Assembly (NCBI GenBank): GCA_027488905.1
Contig: JAIYAT010000039.1
Span: forward strand, 62,001 to 126,000
Length of the DNA: 64,000 bases
DNA from: Bacteroidota bacterium
GTDB lineage: Bacteria; Bacteroidota; Bacteroidia; UKL13-3
Direction: 5' to 3'
Translations under genes and position numbers: made by a program
Part shown: piece after piece, positions 19,203 through 29,822 of the stretch
Layout of the letters: every line of letters starts with the position of its first letter
How positions within the stretch are numbered: position 1 is the first letter of the stretch
Notes under the pieces: model-generated
Databases searched by the model: none
What the model was told of the DNA's origin: nothing
Seen by the model: the letters and a program-made list of their open reading frames with translations, nothing else

Positions 19203-22118
19203 TTATTTTGGCTGATTAACTGGAGAAGGAGTACCACTGCCGCCAGGCCCTGCTGGTGCAAGGTTGTTTTGGCTTGCGGCATTATAATTGAAACGTCTAA
19301 TATTATAAGTTAAAGTCAACATAAAATACCTTTGTAGTACATTACTTCTATTGTCTTCTACATAGGTTTCTGTAATAGTTCTGTTGATGCTAGCGTTTTG
19401 GTTCAATAAGTCGAAAACACTTAGCCTTACCTCTGCCATTTTTTTGAAGAAACGGTAGCCTAAGCCAGCATTCCAAAGAAAATAATCTTGGTTAAAAGAA
19501 CTTCCAATTCCTTTGAAATTCGTGTAGGCAATATCTGTTGAAAACACCCAACTGCTGTTGGGCATTAAGTTAGCCTTAACAGTTGAGGTATTTATAAAAA
19601 AGTTATTGTTTTGAGCTACGATTAAGGTGTTTTCAACTAAATTTATATTAGCACTATGGCCAATAGTAAAATCAATCTTTTCGCTTATGTTACTTCCAAC
19701 TACAAAGCCAGAATTAATGTTGAAGGTGTTTGCAGAATTTTTTAACCCATTTACTAAGCCAGGCACCATTGAGTAGTTCAAACCTAGATTCAAATTCACA
19801 TTGCTTTTTAGCTTTTTTACTGGAATACCGTAAGTGATAAAACTGCGAGTGTTTATGTAGCCACCTAGGTTGGTTGGTTTTGTAAACTGTGCACCACGTG
19901 GGACTAAAATACCATCTATCAGCAAACTACCTTCTGTTGCGGTATAATTTGCATTTGCTATATAATCATTGGTAAATTGTGCCATGGCAAATGCAAAAAA
20001 GGATTGTGCGCTTTGCCAATTGTTTGAACCATATCTTAAAATAAAGTTATGTGAATATTCTTGTCTCAAATTTGGATTTCCAGAACTAAGTAGCAAAGGA
20101 TTGCTGTTGTCTACAACATTTTGTAATTGTGTTACAGAAGGTGTATTTGTGTTTGTTCTGTAAATAACCCGCATACTTTTAGCCTGACTTATTTTATATT
20201 GAAAAGTGGCATTAGGTAAGAGATTGCTAAAATCTTTTCTAAAGTTATCTGTCATTGGAAAGCTTTGCGTGCTTTGAAGTGCTAAAAATTGTTGGGTTAA
20301 ACCTACCGTTAAAGAGTACTTTTCTTTGCTTAGGTTCAAGCTTACATTTCCTTTATGTGTGGTCACCGTATTGTCAAAGGTGTTGCTTAGCGCGCTGTCT
20401 AATAAGCGGTATTCATTAGTTGTACTATCAAATTTGTTGGTTAATCTGTCTGTGTAGTTTTGATTTAAGCTTGGATTATAACTTAATTGTAACTGTAGGT
20501 TTTTGGCAACCATTTCAGTATAGGTTAGGTTTGCATTATAAGTGTTTCCATTGGTTACAGATTCGGCAAATTGTCTGAACCCACTTGTTTGCAAAGCACT
20601 ATTACTATCTAAAAATACATTTTGTGATATTTGGTAAAGCTCACTATTTCTTCTACTTATGTCTGAACCAAGGTTTAAACTAATTGTTCGCCCAGCTTTT
20701 TGAAATTTATGTCTATATAATAAGTTACCACCTAAAGTATACCCTATGTTTTCTGTATTGTTGGTGGTTTGTGTTTGGTTAAGAAAGGTATCTTGTACAA
20801 GATTACCAGCATATTGATCGCTAAAGATATTTGCCTTTTGAAAGTTAAGTTTTGGGGTAAAAACCAAAGAGTTCATGCTGTCGAAGCTATGCTCAAGTCT
20901 TAGGTTGAAGCGATGGTTGTAGTTGCGGTTTTCGCTCCCAGTAGAATCTTCATAAAGCTGCTTTACTTCTGGGTTAACCAAAAAATTTCTGTTAATTACT
21001 TTTTGCGTAAGAGTATTGCTAGCATTAAAAAAATAGCTTCCTTGAACAGTAGTTTTTGTTCCCCATTTGTCTGTGTAGTTTAAACCAATTGAGTTAGTAG
21101 ATGCAATGCCTGGTTGTTGACCCACCAAAAAATCTCCGGCTCCGCCCATGGGTGGACCTCCTCGGCTATTTCCTCTATTGGCCATCATCATACTCATTCT
21201 TCCTGCGTTGCCTCCAAAAAGGTCTTGCATTGAAAAATTTTGTTGATTGATATTATTAGAAATTCCCAGAAGCGTAATACGCCTATTGCCATTAAATTGG
21301 TTCAAACTAACTCCTGCCTGATACCTATTATCGGTGCCGTATCCAGCATAGGCTTTTCCAAATGCACCCTGATTTTTACCATTTTTGGTAGTAATATTCA
21401 TGGTTTTATCTGTATTGCCATCTCTAAAACCTGTAAACTGTGATTGGTCGTTCATTCTATCAAAAATTTGAACCCTATCAACAATTTCGGCTGGCAAATT
21501 TCGCAAAGCCATTTGTGCATCATCCCCAAAGAATTCTTTGCCATCCACTAATACCTTTTTTAAATCCTCTCCTTGGGCTTTAACTTGTCCATTTTCAACA
21601 GTAATTCCAGGCATCTTTTTAACTAAGTCTTCGGCGGTAGCATCTCTATTTACTTTATATGCATCTGCGTTTATGCTGGTAGTATCGCCCTTCTGCTCCA
21701 CTCTAATTTGATTGGTTTGAACAGTAACCTCATTTAGTTTTTGAGCATCAGGTTCTAAAAAAACTCTACCAAGTACTTTCTCAACATCTGTTATGATAAG
21801 GTTTTGCTTTTTGGTAACATATCCAATGAAACTAAATTGAACAGTATAAGTGTCTGGTTTAATGTTTTGAATCATAAATCTACCCACTTCATTAGAAGCT
21901 GCTCCGCCAATTACTTTTGTTCCTTGCATTAAAGATATGCTTACCCCTTGAATAGGTTGAAGTGTGTTTTTATCAACTACAATACCTTTTATTTGGCTGC
22001 TAGTTGACTGAGAATTTGCCCAAAAACAGGTTATGTTTAGCAAAATAAAAAGGATGGAATGTTTAAATTTCAAAGCAAATAGTTTTTTAGCGCTCAAAGA
22101 TGCATATAGATAAGACAA
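19203..22118 (-). CDS. TonB-dependent receptor-like outer-membrane beta-barrel protein with CarboxypepD_reg-like N-domain
   Basis: IKGIVVDKNTLQPIQGVSISL, plug-like DLVKKMPGITVENGQVKAQGEDLKKVLVDGKEFFGDDAQMALRNLPAEIVDRVQIFD. Confidence 0.9.
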   Translation of the reverse strand: MSYLYASLSAKKLFALKFKHSILFILLNITCFWANSQSTSSQIKGIVVDKNTLQPIQGVSISLMQGTKVIGGAASNEVGRFMIQNIKPDTYTVQFSFIGYVTKKQNLIITDVEKVLGRVFLEPDAQKLNEVTVQTNQIRVEQKGDTTSINADAYKVNRDATAEDLVKKMPGITVENGQVKAQGEDLKKVLVDGKEFFGDDAQMALRNLPAEIVDRVQIFDRMNDQSQFTGFRDGNTDKTMNITTKNGKNQGAFGKAYAGYGTDNRYQAGVSLNQFNGNRRITLLGISNNINQQNFSMQDLFGGNAGRMSMMMANRGNSRGGPPMGGAGDFLVGQQPGIASTNSIGLNYTDKWGTKTTVQGSYFFNASNTLTQKVINRNFLVNPEVKQLYEDSTGSENRNYNHRFNLRLEHSFDSMNSLVFTPKLNFQKANIFSDQYAGNLVQDTFLNQTQTTNNTENIGYTLGGNLLYRHKFQKAGRTISLNLGSDISRRNSELYQISQNVFLDSNSALQTSGFRQFAESVTNGNTYNANLTYTEMVAKNLQLQLSYNPSLNQNYTDRLTNKFDSTTNEYRLLDSALSNTFDNTVTTHKGNVSLNLSKEKYSLTVGLTQQFLALQSTQSFPMTDNFRKDFSNLLPNATFQYKISQAKSMRVIYRTNTNTPSVTQLQNVVDNSNPLLLSSGNPNLRQEYSHNFILRYGSNNWQSAQSFFAFAMAQFTNDYIANANYTATEGSLLIDGILVPRGAQFTKPTNLGGYINTRSFITYGIPVKKLKSNVNLNLGLNYSMVPGLVNGLKNSANTFNINSGFVVGSNISEKIDFTIGHSANINLVENTLIVAQNNNFFINTSTVKANLMPNSSWVFSTDIAYTNFKGIGSSFNQDYFLWNAGLGYRFFKKMAEVRLSVFDLLNQNASINRTITETYVEDNRSNVLQRYFMLTLTYNIRRFNYNAASQNNLAPAGPGGSGTPSPVNQPK

Positions 22119-22203
22119 GAAAATTACAAAATAGTTTAATTGGTAAAATTTAGCGTTAAAATTTGGTTATGGTTGATCTTTAATATTGCTTTGCAACTGT
22201 CTT

Positions 22204-22278
22204 TAGGGGTGCCCATGCTTTGGTTTGGGCTGAGAACAAACCCTCCGAACCTGATCAGGATAATGCCTGCGAAAGGGA
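22204..22278 (+). ncRNA. TPP (THI-element) riboswitch
   Basis: ggggtgccc…gggCTGAGA…accctccGAACCTGATCAGGATAATGCCTGCGaAGGGA matches the conserved thi-box. Confidence 0.95.
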
Positions 22279-22283
22279 AAAGT

Positions 22284-24494
22284 ATGAAAAAAATAATATA
22301 TATATCTGCAGCAATGCTGCTTCCTATTTTTGTTGTTGGGCAACAAGATAGTTTAAGTAAACAAATTGGTTTACAAGAATTGGTTATCAAAGAAATCAAT
22401 CCTTCTCTCAATCGTCCGTTAACTTTTAGCAGTCTTGAAAGTAAAAAACTAAAGCAACTCTATTTTGGTGCCGATATTCCTGCGGTGTTGCAACAACTTC
22501 CATCTATAAATTCATATAGTGATAATGGAACTGGAATTGGCTATAGCTTTTTTAGGATGCGTGGCATGGATCAAACCAGAATTAATACAACCATTAATGG
22601 AATTCCAGTAAATGACCCAGAAAACCAAGGAGTCTTTTTCACCAATTTTGCAGATTTATTAAGCGGGGTAGAGGAGGTTCAAGTGCAACGTGGACTTGGG
22701 ACTTCCACTAATGGGACATCTGCCTTTGGAGGCTCTGTTCAAATTACTTTGGCTGCGTTAAAACAAAAACGCGCTACCGAAATTCATTTGGGTGTTGGAT
22801 CATTTGGTTCAAACCGAATTACAGCCAACATACAAAGTGGTTTGATTAATAGAAAGTGGCTTTCTCAACTGAGAATCGGTAGAATTCAAACCAACGGGTT
22901 CAGAAATAATGCTGCTGCACAAGTTAACTCGTATCAAGTTTCGGTAACACGATTATTATCCAAAGGCTCGATTAGGTTCAACTCATTTGGTGGCGCTACC
23001 AGCAACCAGTTATCTTATCTAGGGATTGACAAGCAAACCTTTGAGGCTAATGCTAAAAGTAACCCTTTTGTAAATGGAGAATCCGATGCTTTCAGACAAT
23101 TTTTCAATCAAATTCAATATTTTAGAAGAATCGGTTTGAACCAAACCCTAAATGCAAGCGTGTATTTTGTGCGAAGTGCTGCACCTAAATTTCAATTTCA
23201 ATTTCCCGCAAGTTGGGGCTACTCTTTTGATTGGTTCAATATGCCTTCTGTAATTAATGGAAATGATACCAATGACTTGGCAGGTGATATGATGACTTCT
23301 TATCGTTTGGATCAGAAGTTTTATGGAGCATTTGTTACACACACATTTAAATTAAAGCGCTTTGAACTAAACAGCGGTTTGCATGCAAACTATTTTACGG
23401 CAGATCATTTTATGGAAGTAGATGCTGCTGCACTATTGCCATCTGGCATTTTCCCAAATCATGAAGTGTATAGAAATACCGGGGTAAAAAAAGATTTAAG
23501 TGCTTTTTTAAAAGGAAATTTGAGTGCCACAGATAGGCTGAGTTTGTTTGCAGATGTCCAAGTTAGAATGACAAGCTTTAGTTATCAAGATAAAGAAATG
23601 TCCATTCGCCCAAGTTTTGGAAAAGTAAAGGATATGCAATGGGTGTTTTTAAATCCAAGAATTGGCTTGAACCAAACTTTAAGACATGGTCAAACGCTTT
23701 ATATATTTACTGGCTTAGGTTTTAGAGAACCAACACGCTTTGATTATTTGCAAGATGATTTTGCAATTGGCGAGGTGCAACAAACATCGATTAAGCCAGA
23801 ACAATTATGGAATACAGAAATGGGCTATCGCTTTATAACAAATGGATTTAAGGTTTTGGCTAACGCATATTTCATGGAATTTCAAAATCAGATTGTTGGC
23901 ACAGGGGCACTTAATAACTTTGGCTACCCAATAACTGGAAATATTGGAAGAAGTTGGCGCAGAGGCATAGAGTCCGAGGTTTTGATTCCTTTTGATAAAA
24001 TGTTTTCATTGTTTGCTAATGCATCTTTTAGCATGAATGGTGCAAAGGAATTTACACAAACATTTTCTACCGAAGACCCAATTGGAATATCTATTCAAAA
24101 GACCTTTAAAGGCACCCCACTTGCATTAAGTCCAAGCCAAATTCATTTATTTGGTATTCAATTTATTAGCTTAGATGAAACAATAACTACTGCGTTAAAC
24201 GGACGTTACGTAAGTAAACAATACTTAGATAATACAGGTAATGAATTGCTTAGTATTCCAGCTTTTTATACTTTGGATTTGAGGTTTACCTACCAATTCA
24301 ATTTAAAAGTTATTGAAAAGGCTACATGGCAAATCAGGCTACATGCCAACAATTTGCTTAATGCTAAGTATGCACCATTTGGAAGTATGGGAGGCTCAAA
24401 TACGATAGATGCAATTGGCAATCGTGGAAATTTTCCTTTGTTTATGCCAGCAGCGGGTACAAACTTTTTCTTAACGCTATCTTCATCATTTTAG
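22284..24494 (+). CDS. TonB-dependent receptor, probable thiamin(-related) outer-membrane transporter
   Basis: FRMRGMDQTRINTTINGIPVNDPENQGVFFTNFADLLSGVEEVQVQRGLGTSTNG plug domain. Located directly downstream of the TPP riboswitch. The track start at 22140 lies upstream of the riboswitch. Confidence 0.92.
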   Translation: MKKIIYISAAMLLPIFVVGQQDSLSKQIGLQELVIKEINPSLNRPLTFSSLESKKLKQLYFGADIPAVLQQLPSINSYSDNGTGIGYSFFRMRGMDQTRINTTINGIPVNDPENQGVFFTNFADLLSGVEEVQVQRGLGTSTNGTSAFGGSVQITLAALKQKRATEIHLGVGSFGSNRITANIQSGLINRKWLSQLRIGRIQTNGFRNNAAAQVNSYQVSVTRLLSKGSIRFNSFGGATSNQLSYLGIDKQTFEANAKSNPFVNGESDAFRQFFNQIQYFRRIGLNQTLNASVYFVRSAAPKFQFQFPASWGYSFDWFNMPSVINGNDTNDLAGDMMTSYRLDQKFYGAFVTHTFKLKRFELNSGLHANYFTADHFMEVDAAALLPSGIFPNHEVYRNTGVKKDLSAFLKGNLSATDRLSLFADVQVRMTSFSYQDKEMSIRPSFGKVKDMQWVFLNPRIGLNQTLRHGQTLYIFTGLGFREPTRFDYLQDDFAIGEVQQTSIKPEQLWNTEMGYRFITNGFKVLANAYFMEFQNQIVGTGALNNFGYPITGNIGRSWRRGIESEVLIPFDKMFSLFANASFSMNGAKEFTQTFSTEDPIGISIQKTFKGTPLALSPSQIHLFGIQFISLDETITTALNGRYVSKQYLDNTGNELLSIPAFYTLDLRFTYQFNLKVIEKATWQIRLHANNLLNAKYAPFGSMGGSNTIDAIGNRGNFPLFMPAAGTNFFLTLSSSF

Positions 24495-24507
24495 AACCAG
24501 AAAATGG

Positions 24508-24544
24508 AATAAATTAGGAGGTTTAGTTATCCTCCTAATTTATT
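24508..24544. terminator. Bidirectional terminator hairpin
   Basis: AATAAATTAGGAGG-(9 nt)-CCTCCTAATTTATT between convergent genes. Confidence 0.8.
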
Positions 24545-25112
24545 TAGTTACAAATACCAATAAGTGATTCATTGGATTACTTGCAACATCTATTTCTTTT
24601 ATAATGTTCTGGGCTTGGTATTTTTGGGAAGCATTTACTTCCACTAATTTATTGAGTGTTGCAATTGCCTCATTTTGACGTCCACTTTTTAAATAGGCCA
24701 TTGCTAAATACCATTTGCTTAATTGAATAATCTCAAATTTATTGCCTACTGTAACAGCCTCTTGAAACCTAGAAATTGCTAACAGATTAAAATTTGTTTG
24801 AAGTAAACATATTCCAGTATATAGATTGTACAAACTTTGTTCATTTTCATTGGGCTCAAAGCGTTGAAAAGCCTCTAAAGCTAGGGCATAATCCCCCTTA
24901 TCATACAGCTTCATGGCCTGCATGTGCATACTAACAGTATCTGTATAGCTTGGGTCTGTTGTCCAATAATTCATGCAGGGTTTCATGTTATTATCATAAA
25001 TACCTTGCAAACTATCATTTGGTGCTAGATTTTTTTCACTCACCACCCAGGCTATTATAAATGCAAATAATAATAAACTGATAGCAGAAAATGTTTGTAT
25101 TATTCGGTTCAT
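24540..25112 (-). CDS. TPR-repeat-like membrane-anchored protein
   Basis: AMKLYDKGDYALALEAFQRF…LYTGICLLQTNFNLLAISRFQEAV repeats. N-terminal TM segment. Confidence 0.75.
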   Translation of the reverse strand: MNRIIQTFSAISLLLFAFIIAWVVSEKNLAPNDSLQGIYDNNMKPCMNYWTTDPSYTDTVSMHMQAMKLYDKGDYALALEAFQRFEPNENEQSLYNLYTGICLLQTNFNLLAISRFQEAVTVGNKFEIIQLSKWYLAMAYLKSGRQNEAIATLNKLVEVNASQKYQAQNIIKEIDVASNPMNHLLVFVTK

Positions 25113-25312
25113 AAACGATTGCAAATTAGATACATTGTTTAGGCTATACACAGAAATTATTCAAATGTCCAATTCTTAGGACTTAAGCGTGTTTTTACTC
25201 TTTAAATAGCATTAAAATAAAGGAATCTTTCCACAATGCACATATTCCTTTCGTTAATTCGATTAGTGGCTTACTTTTGCATAATTTATACCTATAAATA
25301 TCCATTTATATT

Positions 25313-28132
25313 ATGCCAAAAGACTCAAGTATTCATTCAGTTCTTATCATTGGAAGTGGTCCAATAGTTATTGGTCAAGCTTGCGAGTTTGATTATAGTG
25401 GCTCACAAGCAGCGAGGTCTTTAAAAGAAGAAGGCATCAAAGTAATTTTGATTAATAGCAATCCAGCAACAATCATGACAGACCCTGTAACTGCTGATCA
25501 TGTTTATTTGTTGCCATTGAATCCGGAGTCAATTGAGAAAATACTTAACGATCACCAAATAGATGCGGTATTACCAACAATGGGTGGCCAAACAGCACTT
25601 AACTTGGCAATTGAGTGTGATGAAATGGGACTTTGGAAGAAATATAATGTGAGAATGATTGGTGTTGACATTGCAGCAATTGATACTACAGAAAATAGAG
25701 AGAAGTTTCGTCAGAAAATGATTGATATAGGAGTACCGGTTGCTGATTCAAAAGTTGCCAATTCATTTTTAGAAGGAAAAGAAATTGCCCAAAAAATAGG
25801 ATTTCCTTTAGTGATTAGGCCTTCTTATACACTAGGAGGAACGGGTGGAGGATTTGTTTGGGTGAAAGAAGAATTGGATGCTGCCCTTCAAAGAGGCTTG
25901 TCTGCTTCGCCTACACACGAAGTTCTAGTAGAAAAAGCAGTTTTTGGTTGGAAAGAATATGAGTTAGAATTATTAAGGGATAAAAATGATAGTGTAGCGA
26001 TTATTTGTACCATAGAAAACTTTGACCCTATGGGCATTCATACTGGTGATTCTATTACAGTAGCCCCAGCAATGACCTTAAGTGATACTGTTTTTCAAGA
26101 AATGAGAACAATGGCCATTCATATGATGCGTTCCATTGGAAATTTTGCAGGTGGGTGTAACGTGCAATTTGCTGTAAATCCAGAAGATGAAAGTATTATT
26201 TCTGTGGAGATAAATCCTAGAGTTTCAAGGTCATCTGCCCTTGCATCTAAGGCTACCGGATATCCAATTGCAAAGATTGCTGCAAAACTTGCAATAGGAT
26301 ATCATTTAGATGAACTAAAGAACCCAGTTACAAAAACCACTTCTGCTTATTTTGAACCAGCAATTGATTATGTAATTGTAAAAATTCCAAGATGGAACTT
26401 TGATAAGTTCAAAGGTTCAAACAAAACACTTGGACTTCAAATGAAATCAGTTGGAGAAGTAATGGGAATCGGCAGAACTTTTATTGAAGCGCTTCAAAAG
26501 GCAACACAAAGTTTGGAAATCAAAAGAAATGGTTTAGGAGCAGATGGGTTTCAGGAAAGAAAATTAGAGGACATAGTAGAGAAATTAAAAAACCCAAGCT
26601 GGGATAGGATTTTTGCAGTTAAAGATGCCTTAAGTCTTGGAATGCCTATTTCTTCTTTAGAAAAAATTACTAGAATTGACCGCTGGTTTCTAACCCAAAT
26701 TAATGACATGGTTCGTTTAGAAAATGATACTAAACGATTTAATTTAAATAATTTACCAAAGGAAATCCTAATAGAATTAAAGCAGAAGGGCTATAGCGAC
26801 ATTCAGATTGCTTATTTATTAGGCGGCGATACAAGTGAAGATGAAGTTTGGAATTTGCGTAAAAAATTTGGTATCAATAGAATTTATAAAATGGTAGATA
26901 CATGTGCAGGAGAATTTCCTTCAGCTACCAATTATTTTTATTCAACCTTTGATGGAGAAAATGAAAGTGTCGTTTCTGATAGAAAAAAAATTATTGTACT
27001 TGGTTCAGGACCAAACAGAATTGGCCAAGGAATAGAATTTGATTACAGCTGCGTGCACGGTTTACTAGCTGCTAAAGAGGTTGGATTTGAAGCCATTATG
27101 ATTAATTGTAATCCAGAAACTGTAAGTACAGATTTTGATATGGCTGACAAACTTTATTTTGAACCTGTTTTTTGGGAAACATTGCGAGAAATCATTGACC
27201 TAGAAAAGCCAGAAGGTGTAATTGTTCAATTGGGTGGTCAAACAGCGTTAAAGCTTGCGCGAAAATTACATGAACTAAATATCAAGATCATTGGTACCAG
27301 TTTTCCAGACATGGATTTATCAGAGGATAGAGGCAGTTTTTCTGATTTGTTAAAAGAACTTGATATACCATATCCTGATTATGGGGTTGCAGAAGATGCC
27401 GAAGAAGCAATAGTGGTAGCAAATAAAGTTGGGTATCCAGTTTTAGTTAGACCTAGTTATGTTTTAGGAGGTCAAGGAATGAAAATAGTAATTAATGATG
27501 AAGACCTAGAACAAGCAGTAATTGATTTATTGGGAGATTTACCTGGAAATCGCTGTTTAATAGACCACTTTTTAGACCGTGCAGAAGAAGCAGAGATAGA
27601 TTTAATCTGTGATGGAGAAGATGTTCATATCGTAGGCATGATGGAACACATTGAGCCAGCAGGTATACATTCTGGAGATAGCTCGGCAGTCCTTCCTCCA
27701 TTTAGTTTAAGTGAATCGGTTCAAAACAAAATGGAACAATATGCTATAGAATTAGCTAAGAACATGAATATCCGTGGATTATTAAATATCCAATTTGCTA
27801 TAAAAAATGAAAAGGTCTACGTGATTGAAGCTAATCCACGCGCAAGTAGAACAGTTCCTTTTATAGCTAAGGCCTACCAAATTCCCTATATAAATATTGC
27901 TACGAAGGTTATGTTAGGCACACACAAGCTAAAAGACTTTACTTTTGAGCGCAAGTTAACAGGTTATGCAATTAAGGAGCCTGTTTTTAGTTTTGATAAA
28001 TTTCCTAATGTTAACAAAGAATTAGGGCCTGAAATGAAGTCAACTGGAGAGGCAATTAGATTTATAAAAGACTTACAAGACCCTCATTTTAGGTTGTTAT
28101 ACAAAGAGAAAAGTATGTATTTAAGCAGGTAA
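25313..28132 (+). CDS. carB: Carbamoyl-phosphate synthase large subunit
   Basis: Duplicated ATP-grasp: LIIGSGPIVIGQACEFDYSGSQA and VLGSGPNRIGQGIEFDYSCVHG. Full length. Confidence 0.97.
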   Translation: MPKDSSIHSVLIIGSGPIVIGQACEFDYSGSQAARSLKEEGIKVILINSNPATIMTDPVTADHVYLLPLNPESIEKILNDHQIDAVLPTMGGQTALNLAIECDEMGLWKKYNVRMIGVDIAAIDTTENREKFRQKMIDIGVPVADSKVANSFLEGKEIAQKIGFPLVIRPSYTLGGTGGGFVWVKEELDAALQRGLSASPTHEVLVEKAVFGWKEYELELLRDKNDSVAIICTIENFDPMGIHTGDSITVAPAMTLSDTVFQEMRTMAIHMMRSIGNFAGGCNVQFAVNPEDESIISVEINPRVSRSSALASKATGYPIAKIAAKLAIGYHLDELKNPVTKTTSAYFEPAIDYVIVKIPRWNFDKFKGSNKTLGLQMKSVGEVMGIGRTFIEALQKATQSLEIKRNGLGADGFQERKLEDIVEKLKNPSWDRIFAVKDALSLGMPISSLEKITRIDRWFLTQINDMVRLENDTKRFNLNNLPKEILIELKQKGYSDIQIAYLLGGDTSEDEVWNLRKKFGINRIYKMVDTCAGEFPSATNYFYSTFDGENESVVSDRKKIIVLGSGPNRIGQGIEFDYSCVHGLLAAKEVGFEAIMINCNPETVSTDFDMADKLYFEPVFWETLREIIDLEKPEGVIVQLGGQTALKLARKLHELNIKIIGTSFPDMDLSEDRGSFSDLLKELDIPYPDYGVAEDAEEAIVVANKVGYPVLVRPSYVLGGQGMKIVINDEDLEQAVIDLLGDLPGNRCLIDHFLDRAEEAEIDLICDGEDVHIVGMMEHIEPAGIHSGDSSAVLPPFSLSESVQNKMEQYAIELAKNMNIRGLLNIQFAIKNEKVYVIEANPRASRTVPFIAKAYQIPYINIATKVMLGTHKLKDFTFERKLTGYAIKEPVFSFDKFPNVNKELGPEMKSTGEAIRFIKDLQDPHFRLLYKEKSMYLSR

Positions 28133-28163
28133 TGGTTTCGGTTTGAATCAAATTTCATTTTTT

Positions 28164-28682
28164 TTAATCAAACAAATGATCTGGTTCTGGAACTTTGAAA
28201 ACCAATTTGTTTGTGCCAAAAAAATTTAGAAAGATGTTAATGAAAATGGCTAATACGTTTGAAACCAATGGGCCATTTTCTAGCATCCATGTGCTTACAT
28301 TGTTTTCTAACATGCCAATTGTAAGATTTGCAATCCACTCATTAGGATGCAAGAAATGATCAAAAATAAAATTGATTGCTAAGTAGATTACGAATGTTAC
28401 TGCATAAACTAGAATGTATTTTAAAAGATATTTCTCATCTTCATCAGTTTGGTCGATGTATGTCCAGAATTTATTTAGGGTGAACCCGACAAAAAACCCC
28501 ATTATGTATCCAATAGCTTTAGACAAAAGATTGAGTGAAGGAAACTGGTTTACTAATAACCAAAATACACCTAAACTAACACTAGCACTTGTGGCTCCTA
28601 CAATTCCAAATTTGATAAATTTCCTTGCTGTTGGATATTGTCTTATCCATGTCCTGAACCTATTAATATATGTTATTGGCAT
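28164..28682 (-). CDS. GtrA family membrane protein
   Basis: KFIKFGIVGATSASVSLGVFWLL…GFTLNKFWTY. Confidence 0.88.
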   Translation of the reverse strand: MPITYINRFRTWIRQYPTARKFIKFGIVGATSASVSLGVFWLLVNQFPSLNLLSKAIGYIMGFFVGFTLNKFWTYIDQTDEDEKYLLKYILVYAVTFVIYLAINFIFDHFLHPNEWIANLTIGMLENNVSTWMLENGPLVSNVLAIFINIFLNFFGTNKLVFKVPEPDHLFD

Positions 28683-28702
28683 TTCTCCTCAAAAATAGTA
28701 TT

Positions 28703-29401
28703 TTACATTAATCCTTCATCAGCAAAACTAAAATATGTTTTATTACCGGTTATGATATGGTCTTGCACCAAAATGTCCAATAACTTACCTCCCTCTTTAA
28801 GTTTTCTTGTAATTTCAATGTCTTGTTGACTAGGTGTTAAATTTCCTGAAGGATGATTATGACATAATATAATCGATGAGGCTAATTCTGAAAGGGCAAT
28901 CCCAAAAATGATTTTCGGGTCAACAACAGTCCCTGATATTCCACCTTCACTTATTTTTTTCTTCGAAATTATTCCGTTTCCGCGGTTTAAAAGTAACATC
29001 CAAAACTCTTCCTTGTTTTTATCTTCTAAAAGATGTTCAAATTGTTCGAAGACCTCTCTGCTTGATTTTATTTTAGTGATTTTTTTCGCTTCTTCTTCTC
29101 TTTGACGCTTACCCAATTCAAAGGCAGCCGTTAAGGTTATTGCTTTTGCCGACCCAATGCCTTTTAACTTACTAAGTTCTTTCCAATTCATTCTTTGAAG
29201 CTGCTTCAGCTCATTTTGTGCTGCACCCAAAATCTGTCTTGCTAGCATAATGGCAGAAGAATGTTTGTTTCCGCTGTTAATCAGGATAGCCAATAACTCA
29301 GCATTTGAGAGATGATTAGGGCCAAATTGCATAAGCTTTTCCCTTGGCTTTTCGTCTTCTGCTAGGTACCTAATTGGTATATTTATTGGAGTATTTTCCA
29401 T
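28703..29401 (-). CDS. radC: RadC family (JAMM domain) protein
   Basis: EKLMQFGPNHLSNAELLAILINSG and HNHPSGNLTPSQQDIEITRKL. Confidence 0.95.
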   Translation of the reverse strand: MENTPINIPIRYLAEDEKPREKLMQFGPNHLSNAELLAILINSGNKHSSAIMLARQILGAAQNELKQLQRMNWKELSKLKGIGSAKAITLTAAFELGKRQREEEAKKITKIKSSREVFEQFEHLLEDKNKEEFWMLLLNRGNGIISKKKISEGGISGTVVDPKIIFGIALSELASSIILCHNHPSGNLTPSQQDIEITRKLKEGGKLLDILVQDHIITGNKTYFSFADEGLM

Positions 29402-29471
29402 TCCCCAAAATTACATATACTTGTGACCCTGCCCAAGAGCCAACGGCTAATAAATCAGGATTATAGGATAA

Positions 29472-29502
29472 AAAAAAAGACCTCCAAAGAGGCCTTTTTC
29501 TA
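29472..29502 (-). terminator. Rho-independent terminator downstream of rpsT
   Basis: Minus strand AAAGGCCTC-TTTG-GAGGTCTTTTTTTT (one G-U). Confidence 0.85.
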
Positions 29503-29519
29503 AATAAAATAATTTTAAA

Positions 29520-29822
29520 TTAAGCTGTTTTCTTTTTGCGAGTAGTTTTTTTCTCAACTACAACTTCAGTTCCAATTTTATTAACAACTTTAGCCAACTT
29601 AGATTTTTGATTAGCAGCTTTGTTTTTGTGTATGATGTTACGCTTTGCTAATTTGTCTAGCATTGCACTAACTTCCTTTAATAAAGTTTCTGCTTCACTT
29701 TTAACAGTGCTAGTACGTAATCTTTTCGCAAGAGTACGAGTAGTTTTAGCTTGATAGCGATTACGTAAGCGCTTTGTAGCGCTATTTCTAATTCTTGTTT
29801 TTGCTGATTTATGATTAGCCAT
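29520..29822 (-). CDS. rpsT: 30S ribosomal protein S20
   Basis: MANHKSAKTRIRNSATKRLRNRYQAKTTRT, HKNKAANQKSKLAK. Confidence 0.96.
   Translation of the reverse strand: MANHKSAKTRIRNSATKRLRNRYQAKTTRTLAKRLRTSTVKSEAETLLKEVSAMLDKLAKRNIIHKNKAANQKSKLAKVVNKIGTEVVVEKKTTRKKKTA

Noticed and set aside
22140-22283. N-terminal 48 codons of the track ORF before the thiamin TonB receptor
   Set aside because: This segment contains the TPP riboswitch. The real start is ATG 22284, followed by a signal peptide.
19203-24494. The two adjacent TonB-type receptors as a SusC/SusD polysaccharide-utilisation locus
   Set aside because: They are divergently oriented, no SusD-like gene is present, and one is TPP-regulated.
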